Shown: in pieces, positions 58,101-64,000 of the stretch
Position numbering within the stretch: position 1 is the stretch's first letter
Layout of the letters: every line of letters begins with the position of its first letter
Origin: Rikenellaceae bacterium
GTDB lineage: Bacteria; Bacteroidota; Bacteroidia; Bacteroidales; Rikenellaceae
Assembly: GCA_015059905.1 (NCBI GenBank)
Contig: SUZN01000001.1
Location: forward strand, 62,001 to 126,000
Length of the DNA stretch: 64,000 nt
Direction of reading: 5' to 3'
The notes under the pieces: generated by a model
The model's input: the letters and a program-made list of their open reading frames with translations, nothing else
Databases searched by the model: none
Told to the model about the DNA's origin: nothing
Translations under genes and position numbers: made by a program

Positions 58101-58359
58101 AGGCACTTGCCAAGCAGTTCATACCATTTACCATATGTGGCACATAGTAGGAGTTTGGCGCGAACATAGTAGCGATGCGTGCCATCAGCATAAAGAGGGG
58201 TGCTCCTGGTGGGTGTCCCACCTCTAACTTGTAAGATGTTGCGATGAACTCGGCGCAGTCCCACAGACTCGACGAGGGCTCCATCGTCATAAGGTATGTC
58301 GTAGCTGCTATGGCAAATACCACCCAGCCAATGACTCTATCCCAGCGTTTGAAATCCAT
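55159..58359 (-). CDS. DUF2723 membrane protein (GT117/TMEM260-like glycosyltransferase)
   Basis: This 1,066-residue protein has about twelve membrane helices in the first 600 residues and a large soluble C-terminal part. The start MDFKRWDRVIGWVVFAIAATTYLMTMEP then WDCAEFIATSYKLEVGHPPGAPL is the DUF2723 signature, with the Asp-Glu pair in the first loop typical of GT-C enzymes that use lipid-linked sugars. The family includes vertebrate TMEM260, a protein O-mannosyltransferase. The C-terminal 250 residues carry helical repeats (GKNEEALKALDRGLEVL) like TPR. It probably glycosylates exported proteins. The start codon is preceded by an A/T-rich spacer. Confidence 0.87.
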   Translation of the reverse strand: MDFKRWDRVIGWVVFAIAATTYLMTMEPSSSLWDCAEFIATSYKLEVGHPPGAPLFMLMARIATMFAPNSYYVPHMVNGMNCLASAFCILFLFWSITHLARRIFTAGGRRMSEGDKIATLGAGAVGALAYTFTDTFWFSAVEGEVYALSSMFTALVVWLMLKWEEQADEPHSSRWIVLIAYLMGLSIGVHILNLLTIPALVFIYYFRRYKNITFKGMVLATLVALLILGFINGIIIPYTVYIGAMIDLFAVNTLGLPVNTGIVVFALALMAALGYGIVRTHRAGKRLWNLALVCTTMILLGFSSYATVTIRALANPPMNSNNPNNPHALLSVLNRDQYGNRPLLYGQYYSSPVDDYVEKTSYHYNAETKQYDQITTLTGYTYPSEFKHFFPRLWNASKGEAAYKPWAAYRTKIDVLRDENGEIMRDESGNAIRGEVLDFGRKVYDSVTGESFVEPTFGENLYYFFSYQLNYMYWRYFLWNFVGRQDDIQASGETILHGNWLSGIDRLDEAYLGPQEELPSEMANNPARNTYFFLPFLLGLLGLIYQLNSDQKNFSVVMWLFIMMGIALVVYFNTCPSEPRERDYVYAGSFYAFSIWIGLGVLALRDAIGFITRRNAKTTATVATVLALGVPAILAAENWDDHDRSGRTMGRDIGWNYLQSTPKNAIVINYGDNDTFPLWYNQEVDEVRTDVRIMNSSYLGGEWYIDEMKTRANEAAGVPFSLPASKYSFVNDFVPVANRVKRVIDGKELMAFIASEEENTKIQLTDGTLVDYVPGHRIAIPVNKDNAIAAGIVKEEDRDLMVDTVYINIAENKRALEKSEMMLLDLLANFDWKRPICFTQVYILQDFGLLDYLQFDGYAYRLVPILTPYKSSWEIGRIDTEWAYPRLMETFRYGNLAEEGVLADHFVQYNLSASKAREAFARVAKQLIREGKNEEALKALDRGLEVLPSPKIRYTDANTYPFIEAYYSLGEMEKGDKLLTDYANVLIEYMEYYLLFDGVQAQMVASEIRDRMDSLSELYYLAAFAKRDDLIKWFNEYYRSFGYTDDELIKPGEGINELLESPEVEG

Positions 58360-58410
58360 AATATTCCTAATAAAATGTTATTATCTTGCAAAGATACAAT
58401 AAATTCAAAA

Positions 58411-58433
58411 TCTGTAATTCAAAATTCAAAATT
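58411..58433. repeat. Heptanucleotide repeat, inverted copy
   Basis: About three units of AATTCAAA/AAATTCA type, the reverse complement of the GAATTTT run at 58547-58586. Confidence 0.6.
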
Positions 58434-58546
58434 ATTTGGGTAAATAACGCAATAATACGCGCCGATGTTGTGTGGCGGCAATAAATGTGCCCTGGAAGAG
58501 AAAAGAGCAAAGATGAAAGAGCAACCGATGCTCCGCAGCGTCGGTT

Positions 58547-58586
58547 GAATTTTGAATTTTGAATTTTGAATTTTGAATTTTGAATT
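58547..58586. repeat. Heptanucleotide tandem repeat (GAATTTT)6
   Basis: GAATTTT is repeated with exact 7-nt phase six times (G at 58547, 58554, 58561, 58568, 58575 and 58582). A similar single unit is found before the NamZ-like gene (near 62065). Confidence 0.8.
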
Positions 58587-58604
58587 CCCCTTCCTTATTT
58601 CGCT

Positions 58605-58767
58605 GCGTGGTTTATGTGGTTTAGAGTCTTGCCCTCCTTTATGCGAATCCAGGTCTTGAAGCCACGCTCGCCTTCGGTAAGCTCAATCACTCGCGCTCCA
58701 TTGCCCTCGGGGATGCCGTTATAGACCGTGTTGCCTCCTGTGTAGCGACCATAGGCAAGCAACTATT
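58605..58767 (-). pseudogene. C-terminal remnant of a metallophosphoesterase-like protein
   Basis: The minus strand has a frame of about 54 codons that ends ERGFKTWIRIKEG...HAAK stop and contains YGRYTGGNTVYNG and GARVIELTEG. That resembles the C terminus of calcineurin-like phosphoesterases of Bacteroidales. Upstream, an in-frame TAG and no start codon interrupt it, and no further homologous sequence is seen in 58768-58920. The identification is from memory of the family and is moderate. It shows gene loss in this spacer. Confidence 0.5.
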
Positions 58768-58769
58768 CC

Positions 58770-58918
58770 ATTAAGTGTCTGATGCCATATACACCTCCCG
58801 CATTTTAATCTTGCGATGAGAGTCGGGGCGGTGTGATGCCCGAAAAGGAGTAAAATATATGCTAAATAATTGACATTGCGGCGTTACATTATTGTGGAGC
58901 CGCAATGGTTTGTGGTGA
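58770..58918. other. Spacer upstream of cysS
   Basis: About 150 bp without a credible gene. Nothing recognised beyond the cysS promoter that follows. Confidence 0.5.
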
Positions 58919-58920
58919 TG

Positions 58921-58951
58921 TTGCATTTTTAATTAAAAATCTATACCTTTG
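58921..58951 (+). promoter_or_regulatory. Promoter of cysS
   Basis: TTG at 58921-58923 and TACCTTTG at 58944-58951, 20 nt apart; the ATG follows 20 nt later, so the leader is short. Confidence 0.65.
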
Positions 58952-58971
58952 TAAAAAATAATTGCAATTAT

Positions 58972-60453
58972 ATGGAATCAAAACTCACTTTATACAATAC
59001 GCTCACTCGCCGCAAGGAGCTGTTTGAGCCACTCAACGAAGGTAGAGTAGGTATGTATGTCTGCGGCCCTACCGTTTATGGCGACCCACATCTGGGTCAC
59101 GCCCGTCCATCAATCACCTTCGACCTTATGTTCCGCTACCTGAAGGCTGCGGGTTACAAGGTGCGCTATGTGCGTAACATCACCGACGTGGGTCACTTGG
59201 AGCACGATGCCGACGAGGGCGAGGATAAGATTGCAAAGAAGGCTCGTCTGGAGCAGTTAGAGCCTATGGAGGTGGCGCACTACTACACCGAGCGTTACCA
59301 CAAGGCTATGGAGCAGCTGGGTGTGCAGACCCCATCCATTGAGCCTCACGCATCGGGTCACATTATGGAGCAGATTGAGTTCGTTGAGCGCATCTTCGAG
59401 GCGGGCTATGCCTACGAGTCTAACGGCTCGGTATATTTCGATGTCGAGAAGTATAACAAGGACTACCACTACGGCAAATTGTCGGGACGTAATCTTGAAG
59501 ATATCGTTGCCAACACGCGCGATTTGGAAGGTCAGAGCGATAAGCGCAACTCTTACGACTTCGCGCTGTGGAAGAAGGCATCGCCAGAGCATATTATGCG
59601 TTGGAAGTCGCCTTGGAGCGATGGCTTCCCAGGCTGGCATATGGAGTGTTCGGCTATGTCGTGCAAGTATTTAGGTGAGCAGTTCGACATCCACGGTGGC
59701 GGTATGGACTTGATGTTCCCTCACCACGAGTGTGAGATTGCGCAGGCAACAGCGGCTCTGGGTAAGGACTCGGCTCGTTACTGGGTACACAACAATATGA
59801 TTACTATCGACGGTCAGAAGATGGGTAAGTCTTACGGTAACTTCATCACTATGGAGCAGCTCTTCAACGGCTCTCATCCAAAGTTAGAGCAGGCTTATTC
59901 GCCAATGACCATCCGTTTCTTCATCCTTCAGGCACACTATCGTTCTACGCTTGATTTCTCAAATGCTGCATTGCAGGCTGCCGAGAAGGGCTTTGACCGC
60001 CTGATGAAGGGTGTGGAGACTTTAGGCAAGCTCAAGCCATCTGCCGCTACATCGGAGGGTATTGTGGTTGCTGACCTTGAGAAGCGTTGCCAGGAGGCTA
60101 TGGATGACGATTTGAACTCACCAATGGTTATCTCGGCTCTGTTCGACTATGTGCGCATCATCAATCAGATTGCCGAGGGTAAGGCTACCATCTCGGAGGC
60201 TGACCTTGCAGAGATGAAGCGAGTTTTCGATCTCTATGTATTCGACATCCTCGGTCTAAAGAACGAGAAGCAGGAGAGTGCCGCAGGTGGTGGCGATATG
60301 CTTGCGAAGGTTGTTGATATGATTCTCGCCGTACGTCAGGATGCCAAGGCAAACAAGGACTGGGCTACATCCGACAAGATTCGTAACGAATTGACTGCTA
60401 TCGGAATAAGGGTCAAAGATCGTAAGGATGGCGTTGATTGGGAAATCGAGTAA
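58972..60453 (+). CDS. cysS: Cysteinyl-tRNA synthetase
   Basis: This 493-residue class I synthetase charges tRNA-Cys. The HIGH motif is HLGH in [12 protein letters not shown] (about 34-45) and KMSKS appears as KMGKS. The zinc-binding Cys in MYVCGPT, the Cys in WHMECSAMS and the His/Glu in HHECEIAQ are in place. The C-terminal DALR and small anticodon-binding regions follow ([17 protein letters not shown]). Full length and ordinary. A structured repeat lies directly after the stop. Confidence 0.97.
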   Translation: MESKLTLYNTLTRRKELFEPLNEGRVGMYVCGPTVYGDPHLGHARPSITFDLMFRYLKAAGYKVRYVRNITDVGHLEHDADEGEDKIAKKARLEQLEPMEVAHYYTERYHKAMEQLGVQTPSIEPHASGHIMEQIEFVERIFEAGYAYESNGSVYFDVEKYNKDYHYGKLSGRNLEDIVANTRDLEGQSDKRNSYDFALWKKASPEHIMRWKSPWSDGFPGWHMECSAMSCKYLGEQFDIHGGGMDLMFPHHECEIAQATAALGKDSARYWVHNNMITIDGQKMGKSYGNFITMEQLFNGSHPKLEQAYSPMTIRFFILQAHYRSTLDFSNAALQAAEKGFDRLMKGVETLGKLKPSAATSEGIVVADLEKRCQEAMDDDLNSPMVISALFDYVRIINQIAEGKATISEADLAEMKRVFDLYVFDILGLKNEKQESAAGGGDMLAKVVDMILAVRQDAKANKDWATSDKIRNELTAIGIRVKDRKDGVDWEIE

Positions 60454-60465
60454 AACTCCTTCTGA

Positions 60466-60559
60466 TTGGCTCTTTTGGCGTCTGGCTTGATTTCGGGTTG
60501 CTCACATACGTTAAGTATGCTCCGCACCCTCAATCTGCGACCAGCCTCAAAATAGCTCA
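60466..60559. repeat. Dispersed structured intergenic repeat, copy C
   Basis: The 47-nt core is 60489-60535. Arms GATT/AATC, GGGT/ACCC, GC/GC and CATAC/GTATG enclose unpaired TC, T, TCA and CTCC. Outer arms GGC/GCC, TTTTG/CAAAA and GCT/AGC extend it. It starts 13 bp after the cysS stop. Confidence 0.75.
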
Positions 60560-60684
60560 ACCATAAGAAGTTTTTGGGGTGCAAGGCTGTTGTAGCAGTA
60601 GCAAAAGCCGTAACGGTAAAATAGCAGAATTAAAAACTATCGGACTTGGTTAATAGCTCCACATCGGAGCGTTAGCGACCAAAG
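60560..60684. other. Spacer between repeat C and the G/C-rich hairpin
   Basis: About 125 bp without gene or clear site. The stretch GTAACGGTAAAATAGCAGAA resembles sequence near 26195 and just before prfB (60770), hinting at another short dispersed motif. Confidence 0.35.
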
Positions 60685-60718
60685 TCCCCCTCCGAGGAGG
60701 GGGATTAGGGGGAGGGTC
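60685..60718. repeat. G/C-rich palindrome with GGGGGAGG tail
   Basis: CCCCCTCC (60686-60693) pairs with GGAGGGGG (60696-60703), followed by ATTAGGGGGAGGG, which can compete for the same C arm. Such CCCCCTCC/GGAGGGGG elements are frequent in Bacteroidetes spacers. Confidence 0.55.
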
Positions 60719-60795
60719 AGACTTGCATAATGGCGAATGCCATAGGTCGTGACTACGGTGAAGAGTGAGGTAACGGTAATATTACAGAAACAGAT

Positions 60796-61918
60796 ATGAT
60801 TACAGACGACCAGATTAAAGAAGCTATAAGACGACAGGATTCGTTGGGGAGGTGTCTTTGACATCGCTCAGCGTAGAATAGACCTCCAGAACGAGGAGGA
60901 GAAGACTCACGACCCCGCCTTTTGGGAGGATGCCGATGCGGCGCAGAAACAGCTCCGTAAGGTGGCATCTATCAAGAGTTGGGTGGTGGACTATGACGCT
61001 GTGGTGAAGGCTGTCGAGGAGCTTCAGCTGATGCCCGAGTTTGTGGCGGCGGAGCTTGCCTCGGAGGAGGAGATGGAGGCTCAGTATGCCCACACCATCG
61101 AGCTTATTGAGGCTCTGGAGCTTCGTAATATGCTTCGCTCCGAGGAGGATAAGATGGGCGCGATTATGGACATCAACGCAGGTGCTGGCGGTACCGAGGC
61201 TTTGGACTGGGCATCTATGCTGCTTCGTATGTACACCCGTTGGTGCGATGCTCACGGCTACAAATACCGTATGCTTGACTATCAGGCGGGTGACGAGGTG
61301 GGCGTGAAGTCCTGCACTCTGGAGATTGAGGGCGACTACGCCTACGGCTACCTCAAGAGCGAGAACGGAGTGCATCGTATGGTGCGCCTCTCGCCATTCA
61401 ACGCCAACAACAAGCGTCAGACGACCTTTGCTTCGGTCTTTGTGTCGCCAGCGGTGGATGATACTATCGAGATAAAGATTAACCCTGCGGACTGCGAGTG
61501 GGATACCTTCCGTGCGAGTGGTGCAGGAGGTCAGAATGTCAATAAGGTGGAGACGGCTGTCCGTCTGCGATACCACAGCAAAGACCCCGAGACAGGCGAG
61601 GCGATAGAGTACCTCATTGAGAATATGGAGACCCGCTCCCAGCTCGACAACCGCGCCAATGCTATGCGCATCCTGCGCTCAAAGCTCTATCAGCGTGAGA
61701 TGGAGAAGCGAATGGCTACCCAGCAGGCTCTGGAGGCAACCAAGAAACGCATCGAGTGGGGCTCGCAGATACGCTCCTATGTATTCGATGACCGCCGCGT
61801 GAAGGACCACCGCACAGGTTTCCAGACCTCTGCTGTCGAAGCCGTTATGGATGGCGACCTTGACGGTTTCATCAAAGAGTATCTGATGCAAACAGGCGGA
61901 GCTTCCGAAAGCGTATAG
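60796..61918 (+). CDS. prfB: Peptide chain release factor 2, with programmed +1 frameshift
   Basis: RF2 releases the peptide at UGA and UAA codons. The gene starts at the ATG at 60796 and reads 21 codons (MITDDQIKEAIRRQDSLGRC then L) to an in-frame TGA at 60859-60861. The frameshift site is classical: a GGGGAGG Shine-Dalgarno-like stretch (60846-60852), three bases, then CTT TGA C. A +1 slip on CTT continues at GAC (60860), giving about 373 residues, close to the E. coli length. SPF (LSPFNANN) recognises the stop codon and GGQ (GAGGQNVNKV) catalyses release. Low RF2 favours the shift, so the protein regulates its own level. Confidence 0.95.
60843..60864 (+). promoter_or_regulatory. RF2 programmed frameshift signal
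   Basis: GGGGAGG, a 3-nt spacer TGT, the slippery CTT, the in-frame TGA and a following C. All parts of the bacterial prfB recoding site are present with standard spacing. Confidence 0.93.
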
Positions 61919-61921
61919 TGT

Positions 61922-62010
61922 GGTGATTTTGGCATCTTGCTCGTTCTCGAATTGCTCATTTACGCCAAGTAAACTCCGCATTCTCGAACATCGTCAATCT
62001 TCAAAATCCC
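61922..62010. repeat. Dispersed structured intergenic repeat, copy D
   Basis: Its 47-nt core (61943-61989) has arms GTTC/GAAC, GAAT/ATTC, GC/GC and TTTAC/GTAAA, with the same unpaired TC, T, TCA and CTCC as the other copies. The outer arm is GATTTTG/CAAAATC. It begins 3 bp after the prfB stop. Confidence 0.75.
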
Positions 62011-62048
62011 CTACACTCTCCACCTTCAGTAGTGTAGGGATTTTTTGT
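62003..62048 (+). terminator. Terminator of prfB
   Basis: AATCCCCTACACT (62005-62017) pairs with AGTGTAGGGATT (62031-62042) followed by TTTTTG. Its left arm shares bases with the right edge of repeat D, so the two structures could compete. Confidence 0.75.
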
Positions 62049-62085
62049 TTAGATATAATTTTATTTTGAATTTTCAATTCCCTCT

Positions 62086-63246
62086 ATGAAACACCTTTTC
62101 TTGCTTATACTATCTCTGTTCTGCCTGTCGTGTCAGGCGCAGGAGCCGCCAAAACCACTCAAGGTAGGTGCTGAGTGTGTTGAGGCGTATGTGCCGCAGC
62201 TTGAGGGACGACGTGTGGCTGTGTTGGCTAACCATACCGCTATGGTGGGGGAGCAGCATTTGGTGGATATGCTTGTTACAGAGGGTGTTAATCTTGTTGG
62301 TATCTTCTCGCCCGAGCACGGCTTTCGTGGAGCAGCAGATGCGGGCGAGCACGTTAAAAACTCGGTGGATGAAAAGACGGGGATACCTATATGGTCGCTC
62401 TATGATGGAAATACAAAACGCCCTTCGGAGGATAAGATGCAGGCGTTCGATTGTCTGATTGTCGATATGCAGGATGTGGGTCTGCGTTTCTACACCTATT
62501 ACATCAGTATGGTGCGTATGATGGAGGCGTGTGCCGATTATGGGTGCGATGTCATCGTGTTGGACCGTCCCAACCCCAACGGAATGTATGTCGATGGACC
62601 TGTGCTTGATATGAAATACAAGTCGGGTGTTGGTGCGTTGCCTATCCCCGTGGTGCACGGACTCACTATGGGCGAGATAGCTCTGATGGCAAAGGGTGAG
62701 GAGTGGTGTAAGGATTGCTCGTTGCAGGTGGTAAAGTGCGAGAATTACACCCATCAGAGTCGATATACTCTTCCCATAGCGCCATCGCCAAACCTGCCTA
62801 CGCAACACGCGATATATCTCTACCCATCGACTTGTCTGTTTGAGGGTACGGTCTGCTCGTTGGGTCGTGGTACGGATTTTCCGTTTGAGTGCTATGGGCA
62901 TCCGCAATATCGTGGAGCAGAGTTCTCTTTTACGCCGCAGTCACGCTCGGGAGCAAAAAATCCACCTCTGTTGGGGCAGAAGTGCTGGGGAGTAGATTTG
63001 CGAGACGTGGATGATGAGAAGATTATTGCCGATGGCTTTAACCTTGAGTATGTGATTGATGCCTACCGCAATCTCGATATGGGAGAAAAGTTCTTTACGC
63101 GTATGTTCCTTCTGCTGACGGGTGTTGATTACATCAAAGAGATGATAATGGCGGGCAACACTGCCGAGGAGATCCGAGCCCGCTGGAAGGAGGATGTTGA
63201 GCAGTTCAAGCTCCTGCGAAGGAAATATCTTTTATATGAGGAGTAA
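62086..63246 (+). CDS. DUF1343 protein, NamZ-like exo-beta-N-acetylmuramidase (GH171)
   Basis: This 386-residue exported protein has an N-terminal signal MKHLFLLILSLFCLSCQAQ, in which Cys16 could be a lipid site. The DUF1343 motifs are clear: RRVAVLANHTAMVG, GIFSPEHGFRGAADAGE, IPIWSLYDGNTKRPS and DCLIVDMQDVGLRFYTYY, which hold the conserved Glu, His and Asp residues of the active site. NamZ enzymes remove terminal MurNAc from peptidoglycan fragments during wall recycling. The gene lies 2 bp before a beta-helix enzyme gene, probably in the same operon. Confidence 0.88.
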   Translation: MKHLFLLILSLFCLSCQAQEPPKPLKVGAECVEAYVPQLEGRRVAVLANHTAMVGEQHLVDMLVTEGVNLVGIFSPEHGFRGAADAGEHVKNSVDEKTGIPIWSLYDGNTKRPSEDKMQAFDCLIVDMQDVGLRFYTYYISMVRMMEACADYGCDVIVLDRPNPNGMYVDGPVLDMKYKSGVGALPIPVVHGLTMGEIALMAKGEEWCKDCSLQVVKCENYTHQSRYTLPIAPSPNLPTQHAIYLYPSTCLFEGTVCSLGRGTDFPFECYGHPQYRGAEFSFTPQSRSGAKNPPLLGQKCWGVDLRDVDDEKIIADGFNLEYVIDAYRNLDMGEKFFTRMFLLLTGVDYIKEMIMAGNTAEEIRARWKEDVEQFKLLRRKYLLYEE

Positions 63247-63248
63247 TA

Positions 63249-64000
63249 ATGAAACGTGTTTCACTGCTTATATTGCTGTTGTGTTGTGTCATTGGCACAT
63301 CTGCGCAGTCTCGTTGGGTGTCGCAGGATAACCCTGCCGCCCCTATGTCGGAGCGTTTACAAAATAAGGATTATGAGGTCTCGTTGCTGCAGGATGGGCA
63401 GTGGCAGAGTCAAAATGTTTATGGTGCCCTCACCTCAAATTACGACCGCCATCACGCCAATCATCGTGATTTTGTGGGCGTGGAGCGTTTTGTGATGGGT
63501 TTTGTGATGTTCACAGATGAGTTCCAGAAGCCTATCAAGGTGCGCGTTACACGCAAGGGAGAGCCGTTCGAGAGTGCCGAGATACGCCCAACAAGTTATC
63601 GCATAAAGCCTCGCCGCATTGACCCCAATACGGTGGAGTTCACGCTTCGCTCGCCGTCGCAGAAGGTATCTGTTGAGTTCGATGGCGACCGTTCAAGTAA
63701 TATATTCATCATCCCTGATTTGCCCTCTGAGCGACCTGTGGGCGGAGATATCATCTATTTCGGCAGGGGAGAGCACGAGGTAGGCGAGTTGTGGCTTAAG
63801 TCGGGACAGACACTCTATCTTGACGCTGGTGCAGTGGTATATGGTCAGTTGCGTGCCGAGGGGCAGAGTGATATTAAGGTAGCAGGACGAGGCATCTTCT
63901 GCGGCTCCAGAGCAGATCACGGCGAGCGCACGCGCAATGTGTTGGTTAATATGGAGTATTGCAAGAATGTGGAGTTTGAGGGGGTGTTGTTTCGTGATTC
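63249..64000 (+). CDS. Secreted beta-helix glycoside hydrolase-like protein, N-terminal part (cut by window end)
   Basis: The frame starts at the ATG at 63249, 2 bp after the NamZ-like gene, and is open to the end of the window (250 codons). A signal peptide (MKRVSLLILLLCCVIGTSAQ) is followed by a beta-sandwich region (about residues 20-160) and the start of a right-handed beta-helix (GQTLYLDAGAVVYGQLRAEG, KVAGRGIFCGSRADHGER, VNMEYCKNVEFEGVLFRD). That order is typical of dextranase- and polygalacturonase-like enzymes (GH49/GH28 types). Catalytic residues lie beyond the window. Substrate unknown. Confidence 0.8.
   Translation, partial: MKRVSLLILLLCCVIGTSAQSRWVSQDNPAAPMSERLQNKDYEVSLLQDGQWQSQNVYGALTSNYDRHHANHRDFVGVERFVMGFVMFTDEFQKPIKVRVTRKGEPFESAEIRPTSYRIKPRRIDPNTVEFTLRSPSQKVSVEFDGDRSSNIFIIPDLPSERPVGGDIIYFGRGEHEVGELWLKSGQTLYLDAGAVVYGQLRAEGQSDIKVAGRGIFCGSRADHGERTRNVLVNMEYCKNVEFEGVLFRD

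Overview
The window reads as a chromosomal segment of a gut Bacteroidales bacterium, most likely Alistipes (Rikenellaceae) or a near relative. The grounds are TonB-dependent receptors with surface lipoproteins, two DPP IV-type S9 peptidases, DUF4837, DUF4834, DUF4465 and DUF1080 proteins, anaerobic glycyl-radical enzymes, and many promoters of the Bacteroidetes type (a TTG near -33 and a TAnnTTTG box near -7, about 20 nt apart). The genus is an inference. I saw no rRNA, tRNA, CRISPR array, intact insertion sequence or prophage.

Layout. 0-1.6 kb: end of an RND efflux pump and a small PII-like partner. 1.6-4.8 kb: pflB-pflA. 5.0-10.7 kb: a leftward vitamin B12 uptake operon (DUF4465 lipoprotein, surface lipoprotein, BtuG-like propeller, BtuB-like receptor) behind a cobalamin riboswitch. 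10.8-13.1 kb: a secreted protein of unknown function. 13.2-16.2 kb: nrdD-nrdG behind a second cobalamin riboswitch. 16.3-18.4 kb: an S9 peptidase. 18.6-23.1 kb: tatA-tatC, an isomerase-fold protein, an exported Gfo/Idh/MocA oxidoreductase and a DUF1080 lipoprotein, which together suggest 3-keto-glycoside chemistry outside the cytoplasm. 23.2-26.2 kb: DedA, flavodiiron protein, DUF1810 and a solitary FtsZ C-terminal-like domain. 26.4-30.8 kb: an unusual three-gene operon made of a CASTOR/POLLUX-like channel with RCK and RyR domains, an ECF-like sigma factor, and a protein that joins an anti-sigma-like segment, a C39-like cysteine peptidase fold, a RyR domain and a zinc ribbon. This is the most interesting system in the window. 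31-37 kb: ubiX, a deacetylase, DUF4837, cardiolipin synthase, greA, sodB and a zeta-toxin-like gene with a 53-residue partner. 37-43.5 kb: TonB receptor plus FmdE-like protein, then a cell-wall hydrolase/unknown/DPP IV operon. 43.5-49.2 kb: two glycosyltransferases, the DUF177-rpmF-plsX operon and a GH140-like enzyme. 49.3-55 kb: gapA, an alpha/beta hydrolase, an Mla-type ABC transporter and purB. 55-64 kb: a large GT117-type membrane protein, cysS, prfB with its programmed +1 frameshift, a NamZ-like muramidase and the start of a beta-helix enzyme.

Across these regions lies a dispersed intergenic element found just downstream of pflB, purB, cysS and prfB. Three full copies share a 47-nt core of identical layout whose stems differ in sequence but keep pairing by compensatory change, so it looks like a structured RNA or REP-like hairpin. 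Two cobalamin riboswitches, one on B12 uptake and one on the B12-independent class III ribonucleotide reductase, suggest that cobalamin supply organises part of this region.
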